A stretch of 9,704 bases of DNA from a bacterium (GCA_016873405.1 VGXH01000038.1:1-9704), one strand, 5' to 3'; positions 1 through 7,629 are shown, counted from the stretch's first letter. Numbers and translations are program-made. The notes: generated by a model from the sequence alone, not told the origin.

Positions 1-564
1 CGCCAGCATCTTCACCGTGGGGTGGTTCTCGACGAAGCGGCTGATCGAGCCGGCGGCCGCCATCATCACCAGCACCGCGATGACCACCGCCGCGATCATC
101 ACCGGCAGGTGATCGGCCATGCCGATGGCGGTGATGACCGAGTCGAGCGAGAAGACGATGTCCAGCACCATGATCTGCGCGATGACGGCCGCGAAGGACG
201 CCGCCTTCTTGCTGCCTCCCTTGTGCTCATCGCCCTCGAGGTTGTGGTGGATCTCGATGGTCGCCTTGCCCAGCAGGAACAGGCCGCCGACGATCAGCAC
301 GATGTCCCGCGCCGTGATCGCGTGGTGGCCCACGTTGAACAGCTCGACCGTCAGGTGCGCCAGCCAGGCCAGGGAGGCCAGCAGCAGGATCCGCATGACC
401 ATCGCCGCGCCCAGGCCCAGCGTGCGGGCGCGGGCGCGCTGCGACTCGGGCAGGCGCCCCGACAGGATGGAGATGAAGATGATGTTGTCGATGCCCAGGA
501 CGATCTCGAGGCTCGTCAGGGTCAGCAGGGCGATCCACGCCTTGGGATCGGTCAACCATTCCAT
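1..564 (-). CDS. TerC-family integral membrane protein (C-terminus beyond left edge)
   Basis: The 188 visible codons encode a polytopic inner-membrane protein of the TerC family. Seen: the N-terminal signature 'EIVLGIDNIIFISIL' (residues 20-34, with Glu20, Asp26, Asn27) and its internal counterpart 'QIMVLDIVFSLDSVITAIGM' (130-149, with Asp135 and Asp141), each in a hydrophobic helix. Further helices lie at about 51-75, 86-105 and 153-172, with a charged loop at about 108-121 (GDEHKGGSKK). The family includes E. coli Alx and the Bacillus proteins linked to manganese export and metal loading of exported enzymes; paired acidic residues in the helices are the presumed metal sites. The start ATG at 564 has AAGGA 8 nt upstream. 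Relatives are usually about 230-330 residues, so the last helices are probably off-window. The tellurite-resistance name is historical and should not be read as function. A plausible promoter lies at 628-656, so it may be transcribed apart from pldA. Confidence 0.93.
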   Translation of the reverse strand, partial: MEWLTDPKAWIALLTLTSLEIVLGIDNIIFISILSGRLPESQRARARTLGLGAAMVMRILLLASLAWLAHLTVELFNVGHHAITARDIVLIVGGLFLLGKATIEIHHNLEGDEHKGGSKKAASFAAVIAQIMVLDIVFSLDSVITAIGMADHLPVMIAAVVIAVLVMMAAAGSISRFVENHPTVKMLA

Positions 565-627
565 CGGGGGCGTCCTTGGGCCGGGGTCCGCGATCTCGGG
601 GCCCGGGATTCGGGCCGCGCGGCGGCG

Positions 628-656
628 AATCTAGCACCGGGTCCGGCCGGCGCCAA
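628..656 (-). promoter_or_regulatory. Putative sigma70-like promoter of the TerC-family gene
   Basis: Reading the minus strand, TTGGCG (656-651) is followed by exactly 17 nt and then TAGATT (633-628), preceded by TGC, which makes an extended -10 (TGnTAGATT). Each hexamer matches the sigma70 consensus at 4 of 6 positions. The expected start of transcription is near 621, giving a leader of roughly 57 nt. It stands out because the surrounding spacer is almost pure G/C. The assignment is by eye only. Confidence 0.42.
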
Positions 657-682
657 CCGGGGAGCGGCTGCCGGGCGCCGGC
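646..682 (-). terminator. GC-rich hairpin just after pldA, possible weak terminator
   Basis: Inverted repeat GCCGGCGCC (646-654) and GGCGCCGGC (674-682) gives a 9-bp perfect stem with a 19-nt loop directly after the pldA stop codon. No T-tract follows on the minus strand, so it may only slow polymerase or protect the 3' end. It overlaps the -35 element proposed for the next gene. GC-rich sequence makes such repeats by chance, so confidence is low. Confidence 0.25.
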
Positions 683-683
683 G

Positions 684-1514
684 TCAGCGCGCCAGCATGA
701 ACCCGACGCCCACGCGGCTGACGAGGCGGTCGTAGTCCAGCAGGCTCTCGCCGTAGCCGTGCGAGACCGTCAGGACCAGCCAGGCGGCCTGCTCGCGCGG
801 CAGCGGCCGGCTCAGGTTCAGGCTGGCGAAGCCGCGCCCGGTGGCGGGGTTGCCGCGCGCCAGCAGGTGCGCCTGCACGCCCGAACGCCAGCGGTAGTAG
901 AGGTGCAGGTCGGCGTGCCCGAGGTAGTCGTTGATGTCGGGGTTGTCGTCGCCCTCGGCCGCGCCGGGCTCTGCCTTCGCCTTTTCGGGCACGCGCCAGC
1001 GGAGGTCCAGACGGGCCAGCAGGCCGCCCGCCTGGAAGTGCGGCGCCAGGTGGAACTGGTTCCACGACCGCGACAGAAGGTCCCGCTTTCCGTTCGACTC
1101 GTGCGCGAAGCCCAGGTCGGCGCCCACCGTGCCGCCCTTCCAGGCGCGGCGCGGCGAACGGTAGAACAGGGAGGGGTTGTAGTCGGTGTTCCGGAACGGC
1201 GCCGATTCCCCCACGTTGTAGGCCTGCCAGTAGGAGAGCTGCCGGTACCCGAAGTAGAGGCGCGAGCCGGCCACGGCCTGCTTGGCGCTCAGCTGGAAGA
1301 CCACCTCCGCCTGGTGGCCGTGGTAGCGGTCCGCGTGGGTGTAGGGCAGGATGAACATCTCCTCGTGCAGCGTCAGGCCGGGACCCTCGTGCACGATCTG
1401 GTACTCCGGCGCCGGCGACGGCGCCCCCGGGTCGGCGGCGGCGGCGGTCCAGGCGCCCGCCGCCGACCCGAGAACCGTCACCGACGCGATCGCCGTGAAC
1501 ACCCGCAGTTCCAT
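684..1514 (-). CDS. pldA: Outer-membrane phospholipase A (OMPLA)
   Basis: A 276-residue protein (E. coli PldA has 289). It hydrolyses acyl chains of phospholipids that reach the outer leaflet of the outer membrane; the family is a 12-strand beta-barrel active as a calcium-dependent dimer. Seen: signal peptide at about 1-27; 'FGYRQLSYWQAYN' (88-100); 'SAPFRNTDYNPSLFY' (104-118); the catalytic block 'HESNGKRDLLSRSWNQ' from 138, giving His138, Ser140 and Asn152 with the exact spacing of E. coli His142-Ser144-Asn156; 'GDDNPDINDYLG'; and the closing strands 'SHGYGESLLDYDR' and 'VGVGFMLAR'. The start ATG at 1514 has GGAG 7 nt upstream. Odd: Lys143 replaces the E. coli Arg147 position near the calcium site (Arg144 is adjacent), and the protein ends in Arg rather than the aromatic residue usual in barrel proteins. 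It is divergent from the lipoprotein gene and 119 bp upstream of the TerC gene on the same strand. Confidence 0.95.
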   Translation of the reverse strand: MELRVFTAIASVTVLGSAAGAWTAAAADPGAPSPAPEYQIVHEGPGLTLHEEMFILPYTHADRYHGHQAEVVFQLSAKQAVAGSRLYFGYRQLSYWQAYNVGESAPFRNTDYNPSLFYRSPRRAWKGGTVGADLGFAHESNGKRDLLSRSWNQFHLAPHFQAGGLLARLDLRWRVPEKAKAEPGAAEGDDNPDINDYLGHADLHLYYRWRSGVQAHLLARGNPATGRGFASLNLSRPLPREQAAWLVLTVSHGYGESLLDYDRLVSRVGVGFMLAR

Positions 1515-1659
1515 CGCCCGACTCCGATCGACCAGCCTTCGCCCCACCCGGGGCCTCCGGGTCTCGGGCAGTCCAGACGGCTGCGGCCTCGGCGCCGCCG
1601 CTTGCCGCCATCGTGGCCCGAGAACGCGGCCGGCGCAACCTCGATCGTCTCCCCCCGCG

Positions 1660-1687
1660 CCGGACCGCGGCTTGACGGACGGTCCGG
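1660..1687. repeat. Inverted repeat in divergent spacer (CCGGACC/GGTCCGG)
   Basis: CCGGACC (1660-1666) and GGTCCGG (1681-1687) are perfect inverted copies separated by 14 nt. The loop contains the TTGACG hexamer. It could be an operator flanking a -35 element for the lipoprotein gene, or chance in GC-rich DNA. Confidence 0.3.
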
Positions 1688-1706
1688 CAACGGTCACTCT
1701 CGGGCA

Positions 1707-1724
1707 ATCGGCCGAACGGCCGAT
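1707..1724. repeat. Inverted repeat in divergent spacer (ATCGGCC-GAAC-GGCCGAT)
   Basis: ATCGGCC (1707-1713), a four-base gap GAAC, then GGCCGAT (1718-1724): an 18-bp dyad. There is no T-tract on either side, so it is not an intrinsic terminator. Its place between divergent genes would suit a regulator binding site shared by both, but nothing identifies the regulator. Confidence 0.35.
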
Positions 1725-1811
1725 CAGCCGCCGGGCGGCAAGCCGGCTCCCCCACGCGTGCCGCGATCGGATCTTGCCGCTCGACGCTCCACCCTGGAAG
1801 TGCGCCTCGCG

Positions 1812-4181
1812 ATGGCCGCCCCCTCCCCAGCCTGTCTTGGTCGGCGTGCCCTGGCGCGCAGCGCCGGCGCCCTGCCCTGGCGGACGGGTGCGCTGTTCGT
1901 CGCGGCGTCCCTCGCCACCGCCGGCTGCCGCGCCTACCAGCCGATGACGGCCGTGGTGAACAAGCCGCCAGAGACGTACCTGACCGGCGCGCCGACCGAG
2001 CACGGCGGCGGCTACTACCGCTTCCACGTCTACTGGTACGGCCGCGACCTGGACGGGCGCGTCGAGCGTTTCGCCTGGACCCTGACCGACGGCACGGTCC
2101 AGGATCCGCGCACGAACGACGACGAGGAAGACCAGCGCTTCAACCCCGCGCTGAATGCCTCGACGCTCGGCATCGCGCGGTGGACCACGCGCACCGACTC
2201 CGTGTTCAGCTTCACGATCGACGACGGCGCCAACCCCTCGGCCTCGTTGACGCTGCACGTGGTGGCCCAGGACGACCGGGGCGCCTTCGACCGCACGCCG
2301 GCGCGCCTGCACTTCTTCGCCAACAGCCTGGGCAACCCGTCCCTCTCGTTCTTCCGCCTGGACGGCGGCGACACGGTGCCTCTGGCCCGCGGCGGCGTGG
2401 ACACCGTCGGTTACGGGCGACCTTACCGCATCATGTGGCGCGCGCAGTCGCCCAACCTCCGCGGCTACAGCGATGCGGCATTGGCGCTGCTGGACACGCT
2501 GCCGCCGGTCGCCGACGGCATCCTCGGCTACAAATGGCGCGTGGACGGCCTTCCGGGAGAGGAATGCGACGCATCGCTGGTGGACTGCTGGCGGCCGCGC
2601 AGGTTCGCCGAGGCCACCGGCGACAGCTACTCGTACTTCGGGCCGGGCGTGGGCCTCCTCTTCCGCAACGACGGCGGCGACCCGTCGCTGTTCGGCCGCC
2701 TGCTGCCCAGCGGCCAATTCACGGTGACGGCCAACGCGATCGACATCGCCGGGGTCGAGGCGATCGAGAGCCTGCGCAGCGCGGAAGTCCTGGTCAACTA
2801 CGACCCGCAGACCCTCGTCCTGGACGGGGAGCGCGACTGGGCGCACGCTGAGGACCCGCAGACATATCCGTACTACGTGCGGCTGGACGACGCGACCGCG
2901 ACGCGTCATCCGTTCCGGTCGGGCGACCGGATTCCCGACCGCACCTACGTCACGGTGAAGGCGCTGGCCCGCGACGACCCGCGCGATCGCCGCTTCGCTC
3001 CAGGCTACCGCATAGGCTTCACCGGCTACCTGAGCGGCGCCCGCAGCAACTACACGGGCGGCGTCTTCAACTTCGCCTCGGAGGCCGCCGTCCCGGACTT
3101 CGCGCCGGCCTGGGACGCCGGCGTCGACGGCTGGCACGGCGAGACGCTGGGCTTCCTGACCGCGCCGAGCACGGCGTACACCGTCAACCTGCTGTCGATC
3201 GACGAGCTTGGCCGACGCGACGGCACACCGGCGTCGCTGTCGTTCGACGTGGGCTTCCCGCCCTGCCTGCAATGCGTGGAGCTTCTGCCCAAGGTGGGCG
3301 TCTCGACCTCGGCGTTCGACGCCGACGTGCCGTGCGTCGAGGATGCGGACGACCTGGACGGCCATCCGTGCCTGGGCGGCGTCACGGAACTGCAGTTGAC
3401 CTACGCCGGCGATGGTCCCCGGGACCTGGGCTACCACGGGGCCACGTACATCCTGATCCACCGCGATACGGGGTACATGCGCGTGGCGGACGCACCTGCA
3501 CCGGGCGAGATCCAGTTCAGCTACATGCTGCCGGCGAGGCTCTACAAGTTCGCGCTCCTGCTGCACGGGCGCGACGACCCGCGCGAAGCCTGGCCCCAGC
3601 CGGTGCGGCGCAGCGGCGCCTGGCGCTACCAGGTTTCGTACGCCTGCGACCCCTACGATCTGATTCAGGACGGCGGCGGCACCGACGACATCCGCTCGAC
3701 CACCTGGGGCCCGCCGCGGGCGCAGACGATTTCCACATCGACCGGCGTCTGGACCTTGGAAGTCGGGGTCGCGGTGCCGGCGATTCTGGCCCAGGCGGGT
3801 CCGGCAGCGTTCCGCTCCTACGTGAACGTCGCCCTGGCCGGCGGCGACCCGGCCAAGGTCGAACTGATCTGCGACGCGGTGATGCAGCAGTTCGGCGACG
3901 GCTGGATCGACGCGGTCGCCGTGGATCAGACGATCTGCGGCACCAATCCGGACCGCCCGGCCCGCTACAACTTCTTCCGCCAGGTCCGCCCGTCCGGTCC
4001 CCTGCCCGAGGGGTTGACCTGGCGCGACTGCTCGCTGGAGTCCTACTTCGGTCCCGCGCTCAAGGAGAAGCTCCCGCTGTCGCACGGGGCCATGTCCAGC
4101 CTGGGCGGCCGGCCGGTGCGCAAGCGCTTCCGCCTGACGCTGGTCACGCCGGAGGGCGAGGCGACCTGCGCCGACGACTGA
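1812..4181 (+). CDS. Large exported lipoprotein with Ig/FN3-like domains, function unknown
   Basis: A 789-residue protein with no recognisable catalytic motif. The N-terminus has basic residues (Arg11, Arg12, Arg16, Arg24), a hydrophobic stretch at about 26-37 and a lipobox-like 'SLATAGC', so Cys39 is the likely lipid-anchored residue; Thr at -3 is slightly atypical. After it comes 'NKPPETYLTGAPTE', then an Ig/FN3-like beta-sandwich with 'VYWYGRDLDGRVERFAW' and 'VVAQDDRGAFDRTPARL'. A second unit holds 'YKWRVDG' and 'FTVTANAIDIAGVE', and a third 'VTVKALARDDPRDRRF'. The C-terminal third has Cys485, Cys488, Cys508 and Cys520, which could form disulfides. These repeat styles recur in large uncharacterised surface lipoproteins of Eisenbacteria-like genomes. 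ATG 1812 has GGAAG 11 nt upstream; an in-frame GTG at 1800 is an alternative that keeps the signal peptide. A role in surface binding or assembly is only inferred. Confidence 0.82.
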   Translation: MAAPSPACLGRRALARSAGALPWRTGALFVAASLATAGCRAYQPMTAVVNKPPETYLTGAPTEHGGGYYRFHVYWYGRDLDGRVERFAWTLTDGTVQDPRTNDDEEDQRFNPALNASTLGIARWTTRTDSVFSFTIDDGANPSASLTLHVVAQDDRGAFDRTPARLHFFANSLGNPSLSFFRLDGGDTVPLARGGVDTVGYGRPYRIMWRAQSPNLRGYSDAALALLDTLPPVADGILGYKWRVDGLPGEECDASLVDCWRPRRFAEATGDSYSYFGPGVGLLFRNDGGDPSLFGRLLPSGQFTVTANAIDIAGVEAIESLRSAEVLVNYDPQTLVLDGERDWAHAEDPQTYPYYVRLDDATATRHPFRSGDRIPDRTYVTVKALARDDPRDRRFAPGYRIGFTGYLSGARSNYTGGVFNFASEAAVPDFAPAWDAGVDGWHGETLGFLTAPSTAYTVNLLSIDELGRRDGTPASLSFDVGFPPCLQCVELLPKVGVSTSAFDADVPCVEDADDLDGHPCLGGVTELQLTYAGDGPRDLGYHGATYILIHRDTGYMRVADAPAPGEIQFSYMLPARLYKFALLLHGRDDPREAWPQPVRRSGAWRYQVSYACDPYDLIQDGGGTDDIRSTTWGPPRAQTISTSTGVWTLEVGVAVPAILAQAGPAAFRSYVNVALAGGDPAKVELICDAVMQQFGDGWIDAVAVDQTICGTNPDRPARYNFFRQVRPSGPLPEGLTWRDCSLESYFGPALKEKLPLSHGAMSSLGGRPVRKRFRLTLVTPEGEATCADD

Positions 4182-4288
4182 CCGGCTCGCCGCCGCGTGA
4201 CCCCCGCCGCGCCGACCACTGGCACCCGCCGGCCGACGGCCCGATATTGGCCCCCTTCGCCACCGGTTCACGTTCGAAAGGCTCCCCG

Positions 4289-4735
4289 ATGCGCGTCTCG
4301 CGGCGGACACTCAACATCCTGGCGGCCGTCACCTGGTACGGCGGCGCCGTTTCGCTTCTGCGCAAGGGCATCACGTTGCTCGTGAAGGAGCACTCGAGCG
4401 ACCCGGGCCATGCGGGCGTGTGGCTGGCGCTGGGCACGGGCCTGCTGCTGGGCGGTCTGAAGGCCCGCTACATCTTCAGCGCCAGCTGCCGCCGCAATCT
4501 GGCCCGGATCGCCGCGCTGCCCGAACCCCGGCTGTGGCAGTTCTTCCGGCCGGGGTTCTTCGTCGCGCTGGCCGCGATGATCACCACCGGCGCCCTGATG
4601 TCGCGCCTGGCGCGGGAGGAGCCCCGCGCGGTCCTCTATGTCGCCGCGCTCGACCTGACCATCGGGTTGGCGTTGCTGGGCTCGAGCCTCGTCTTCTGGA
4701 GGCAGCGGGCGTTCAGCCGGCGGATGTCGGCGTGA
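4289..4735 (+). CDS. Small four-helix integral membrane protein, family unknown
   Basis: A 148-residue protein with four hydrophobic segments at about 9-24, 43-57, 86-105 and 114-137, and short basic termini (MRVSRR at the start, RQRAFSRRMSA at the end), consistent with both ends in the cytoplasm. No signal peptide, metal-binding motif or catalytic residue stands out. The loop 'LKARYIFSASCRRNLARI' (57-74) is strongly positive and probably cytoplasmic. The ATG at 4289 has AAAGG 7 nt upstream, a good ribosome binding site. It lies 107 bp after the lipoprotein gene on the same strand, so the two may be co-transcribed; I see no terminator or clear promoter between them. I do not recognise a named family and assign no function. 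Confidence 0.8.
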   Translation: MRVSRRTLNILAAVTWYGGAVSLLRKGITLLVKEHSSDPGHAGVWLALGTGLLLGGLKARYIFSASCRRNLARIAALPEPRLWQFFRPGFFVALAAMITTGALMSRLAREEPRAVLYVAALDLTIGLALLGSSLVFWRQRAFSRRMSA

Positions 4736-4760
4736 CACCGGCCACGGCACCTGCTATCAT
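4732..4760 (+). promoter_or_regulatory. Putative sigma70-like promoter of the S9 peptidase gene
   Basis: GTGACA (4732-4737) and TATCAT (4755-4760) are separated by 17 nt, and TG at 4752-4753 makes an extended -10. Each hexamer matches the sigma70 consensus at 5 of 6 positions, the best match I see in the window. The -35 hexamer contains the TGA stop of the upstream membrane protein gene (4733-4735). The expected start is near 4767, giving a leader of about 45 nt. This implies the peptidase can be expressed independently of the gene before it. Confidence 0.6.
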
Positions 4761-4811
4761 CCCCCGGCTGCCAACTCCCCGACCGTGGCGCCCAACCCCT
4801 TGGAGAAGATC

Positions 4812-6890
4812 ATGCGATCGCGTTGGATCCTTGCGTGTGCGCTCGTGCTCATGTCCGGCTTGACCGGGGCGGCGGCGGCGCAGGACGACGACCCGAACCT
4901 CTGGCTCGAGGAGGTCGACGGGAAGAAGGCCCTCGAGTGGGTGAAGGAGCGCTGCGCGAAGGACACCGCCGAACTGGAGGCGGTGCCGGAGTTCGCGCCG
5001 CTGCACAAGCGCCTGCTGGAGATCTACAACGATCGCGCCCGCATCCCGATGGTCGGCTTCGAGGGCCCCTGGCTCTACAACTACTGGCAGGACGCGCAGC
5101 ACGTGCGCGGCATCTGGCGTCGGACCTTCCTGGACGAGTACCTGAAGGACGATACCGCGTGGGACGTGGTGCTGGACCTGGACGCGCTGGCCAAGGCCGA
5201 GGGCGAGAACTGGGTCTGGAAAGGCGCCGACTTCCTGCCGCCGGAGGGCCGCTATTGCCTGGTGTCGCTGTCGCGCGGCGGCGGCGACGCGGTGGTCGTG
5301 CGCGAATACGACGCGTTCGCCAAGCGCTTCGTCGAGGACGGTTTCAACGTGCCCGAGGCGAAGACGCGCATCTCGTGGAAGGACCACGACACGGTCTGGA
5401 TCGGCACGGACTTCGGGCCGGGCTCGCTCACCGACTCGGGCTACCCGCGCCTGGTCAAGCTGTGGAAGCGCGGCACGCCGCTGGCCGCCGCCGAAACGGT
5501 GATGGAGGGCGAACAGACCGACGTGGCGGTCAGCGGCTACACGATCACGCGGCCGGAGGGCAGCTACGACGTGGTGCAGCGCACGCCCGAGTTCTTCCGC
5601 GGCCAGGCCTGGCTGCTGCTGGACGGGCGGCTGGTGAGAATCGACCTGCCCGAAGACGCCGAGATGCAGGGCGTCTTCAAGGAGCAGATGCTGGTGTCGC
5701 TGCGTTCGGACTGGACCGTGGGCGGCCGGACCTACCCGCAGGACGCCCTGCTGGCGATCGGCCTGGACGCGTTCCTGGGCGGCAGCCGCGACTTCCAGAC
5801 GCTGTTCACGCCGGGCGAGCGCGTCTCCCTCGGCGGCGTCGGCACCACGCGCAATCACGTGCTGCTCTCGACGCTGGACAACGTGCGCAGCCGCCTCTAC
5901 CGGCTGACCCCCGGCCCCGACGCCTGGAAGACCGAGGAGATCCCCCTGCCCGGCCTGGGCAGCGGCGGCGCCGGCGCCACCACCGATTTCGATGACACCT
6001 TCTTCATCGGCTACAACGACTTCCTGACGCCGGCCAGCCAGTACCTGGTGCGCGACGGCCAGGCGCCGCAGCTGGTCAAGACCATGCCGAAGCACTTCGA
6101 CGCCGACGGCATGAAGGTCGAGCAGTGGGAGGCGACGTCCCGCGACGGCACGAAGATCCCCTACTTCGTCATCCTGCCGAAGGGCTACCAGGCCAACGGC
6201 GCCAACCCGACGGTGCTTTACGGCTACGGCGGCTTCGAGGTCTCGCAGCGGCCCGGCTACTCCGGCACGACGGGCGAGGCATGGGTGACGCGCGGCGGCG
6301 TCTACGTGTTGGCGAACATCCGCGGCGGCGGCGAGTTCGGGCCGAAGTGGCACCAGGCGGCGCTGAAGGAGAACCGGCAACGCTGCTTCGACGACTTCAT
6401 CGCCGTCGCGGAGGACCTGATCGCCAGGAAGGTGACCTCGGCGCGGCATCTGGGCATCATGGGCGGCTCCAACGGCGGCCTGCTGGTGGGCGCCGCGCTC
6501 ACGCAGCGGCCCGAGCTGTTCGGCGCGGTGGTCTGCCAGGTGCCGCTGCTGGACATGAAGCGTTACAACAAGCTGCTGGCCGGCGCCAGCTGGATGGCCG
6601 AGTACGGCAACCCCGACACGGCCGACTGGGAGTACATCCGGAACTGGTCGCCCTACCACAACCTGGACAAGGGCAAGACCTACCCGAAGGCGCTGTTCAC
6701 GACGTCCACGCGCGACGACCGCGTGCATCCGGGCCATGCCCGCAAGATGGTCAAGCGCATGACCGACCTGGGCAAGCCGGTCTACTACTACGAGAACATC
6801 GAGGGCGGCCACGGCGCGGCGGCCAACCAGAACCAGCGCGCCTACATGTGGGCGCTGACGTACTCGTATCTCTGGAAGATGCTCCGCTAG
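4812..6890 (+). CDS. Secreted prolyl oligopeptidase-family serine peptidase (S9A)
   Basis: A 692-residue peptidase, close to the family's usual 690-710. S9A enzymes cut short peptides, typically after proline, with a beta-propeller limiting access to the active site. Seen: signal peptide (hydrophobic 6-22, likely cut after AAAAQ or nearby), so it acts in the periplasm or outside; '[19 protein letters not shown]' at about 27-45, the family N-terminus; a propeller at about 75-430; then the alpha/beta-hydrolase domain. 'YGYGGFEVS' carries Tyr472, the likely oxyanion residue; '[19 protein letters not shown]' is the family hallmark; Ser553 lies in 'GGSNGG', Asp635 in '[10 protein letters not shown]' and His667 in 'GGHG', a complete triad. 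Arg637 matches the substrate-binding Arg643 of pig POP. ATG 4812 has GGAG 6 nt upstream; a GTG at 4785 would spoil the signal peptide. The TAG stop overlaps the deoD stop. Exact specificity (POP-like or another S9A) cannot be told from sequence. Confidence 0.95.
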   Translation: MRSRWILACALVLMSGLTGAAAAQDDDPNLWLEEVDGKKALEWVKERCAKDTAELEAVPEFAPLHKRLLEIYNDRARIPMVGFEGPWLYNYWQDAQHVRGIWRRTFLDEYLKDDTAWDVVLDLDALAKAEGENWVWKGADFLPPEGRYCLVSLSRGGGDAVVVREYDAFAKRFVEDGFNVPEAKTRISWKDHDTVWIGTDFGPGSLTDSGYPRLVKLWKRGTPLAAAETVMEGEQTDVAVSGYTITRPEGSYDVVQRTPEFFRGQAWLLLDGRLVRIDLPEDAEMQGVFKEQMLVSLRSDWTVGGRTYPQDALLAIGLDAFLGGSRDFQTLFTPGERVSLGGVGTTRNHVLLSTLDNVRSRLYRLTPGPDAWKTEEIPLPGLGSGGAGATTDFDDTFFIGYNDFLTPASQYLVRDGQAPQLVKTMPKHFDADGMKVEQWEATSRDGTKIPYFVILPKGYQANGANPTVLYGYGGFEVSQRPGYSGTTGEAWVTRGGVYVLANIRGGGEFGPKWHQAALKENRQRCFDDFIAVAEDLIARKVTSARHLGIMGGSNGGLLVGAALTQRPELFGAVVCQVPLLDMKRYNKLLAGASWMAEYGNPDTADWEYIRNWSPYHNLDKGKTYPKALFTTSTRDDRVHPGHARKMVKRMTDLGKPVYYYENIEGGHGAAANQNQRAYMWALTYSYLWKMLR

Positions 6891-7594
6891 GACGTCGCCG
6901 CCGCCAGCGCCACGCGGATCATCGCGTCGAAGCTGGTGCGCCGCTCGTCGGAGGAGAGGTGCTCGCCGCGGCGGATGTGGTCCGAGACGGTGAGGATCGC
7001 CAGCGCGCGGACGCCCTCCTCCGCCGCCACGCCGTAGAGGCCGGCGGCCTCCATCTCGACGCCCAGGACGCCGTGCTTCTCCATCACGTCGAACATCCCG
7101 GGCTCGGGCGAATAGAAGAGATCCGCCGAGAAGACGTTGCCCACGCGCACCGGCACCTGCGCGGCGCGCGCCGCCGCCACGGCGCGCTCGACCAGGCCGA
7201 AGTCGGCCAGCGCCGCGAAGTCGTGGCCGCCGAAGCGGACGCGGTTGACCTTCGAGTCCGTGGAGGCTCCCATGGCGATGATGACGTCGCCCAGCTTCAC
7301 GTCCGGCGCCAGCGCGCCGCAGCTGCCGACGCGGATCAGCTCCTTGACGCCGTACGAGCGCACCAGTTCGGTGGCGTAGATCGAGCACGAGGGGATGCCC
7401 ATGCCGTGCGCCATCACCGACACGGGACGGCCGCCGAAGGTGCCGGTGTAGCCCCAGGCGTTGCGCACGTCGGTCACCCGCCGGGCGCCCTCGAGGTAGT
7501 TCACGGCGATGTGCTCGGCGCGCTGGGGGTCGCCGGGCATCAGAACGGTGGGGGCGAAGTCGCCCGCCTGGGCGTTGATGTGCGGTGTGGGCAT
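6887..7594 (-). CDS. deoD: Purine-nucleoside phosphorylase, DeoD type
   Basis: A 235-residue cytoplasmic enzyme (E. coli DeoD has 239) that splits purine ribo- and deoxyribonucleosides with phosphate into free base and sugar 1-phosphate, in purine salvage. It aligns with E. coli DeoD from end to end. Phosphate ligands Arg25, Arg44 and Arg88 and Ser91 are present, His5 in the N-terminal 'TPHINA' is donated to the neighbouring subunit, Glu182 in 'GVEMEAAG' binds ribose, and catalytic Asp205 ('[10 protein letters not shown]') and Arg218 are in place; the family enzyme is a hexamer. The start at 7594 is fixed by the conserved N-terminus, yet no Shine-Dalgarno sequence lies at normal distance (GGGAGG is 20 nt away), and a promoter-like pair would start transcription near the ATG. 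No other nucleoside genes are nearby. Its stop codon shares CTAG with the convergent peptidase gene. Confidence 0.97.
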   Translation of the reverse strand: MPTPHINAQAGDFAPTVLMPGDPQRAEHIAVNYLEGARRVTDVRNAWGYTGTFGGRPVSVMAHGMGIPSCSIYATELVRSYGVKELIRVGSCGALAPDVKLGDVIIAMGASTDSKVNRVRFGGHDFAALADFGLVERAVAAARAAQVPVRVGNVFSADLFYSPEPGMFDVMEKHGVLGVEMEAAGLYGVAAEEGVRALAILTVSDHIRRGEHLSSDERRTSFDAMIRVALAAATS

Positions 7595-7600
7595 GGGGCT

Positions 7601-7629
7601 ATGGTAGTCCGTTCCCTCCCGAAAGCCAA
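7601..7629 (-). promoter_or_regulatory. Putative deoD promoter giving a leaderless transcript
   Basis: On the minus strand, TTGGCT (7629-7624), 17 nt, then TACCAT (7606-7601) sit so that only AGCCCC separates the -10 from the deoD ATG at 7594. Each hexamer matches the consensus at 4 of 6. Transcription would begin at or within a base or two of the ATG, which would explain the lack of a normally spaced ribosome binding site. It lies inside the end of the kinase-like remnant. Confidence 0.35.

Larger units (their letters stand above)
1515..1811. promoter_or_regulatory. Divergent intergenic region between pldA and lipoprotein gene
   Basis: This 297-bp GC-rich spacer must carry the promoters of both divergent genes, but I find no convincing -35/-10 pair in either direction. 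TTGACG at 1672-1677 has no acceptable -10 at 16-18 nt. Short reading frames here have the composition of chance GC-rich frames and no start signal worth trusting. Two inverted repeats are the only structure I see: 1660-1687 and 1707-1724, listed separately. Confidence 0.5.

Noticed and set aside
1..564. Tellurite resistance function for the TerC-family gene
   Set aside because: No other ter genes are nearby, and the family is better linked to metal ion handling; the name alone is not evidence.
22..735. Plus-strand frames opposite the TerC-family gene
   Set aside because: They are His/Arg/Asp-rich translations antisense to membrane helices, with no start signal.
576..1811. Upstream extension of the lipoprotein frame on the plus strand
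   Set aside because: It runs antisense through pldA, has low-complexity Arg/Pro/Gly composition and would bury the signal peptide; the real start is near 1812.
684..4310. Very long open frame on the minus strand antisense to the lipoprotein gene (continuing upstream of pldA)
   Set aside because: The part beyond the pldA start at 1514 is rich in Arg, Ala, Gly and Val with no domain, and is the mirror of a real gene in GC-rich DNA, where stop codons are rare in some antisense frames.
4785..4787. GTG at 4785 as start of the S9 peptidase
   Set aside because: It would add nine residues before a normal signal peptide; ATG 4812 has a well-spaced GGAG and gives a standard N-terminus.
4713..7388. 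Long minus-strand frame antisense to the S9 peptidase gene
   Set aside because: It has chance composition (Arg, Val, Ala, His) and overlaps two clearly real genes, the peptidase and deoD, in the wrong frames.
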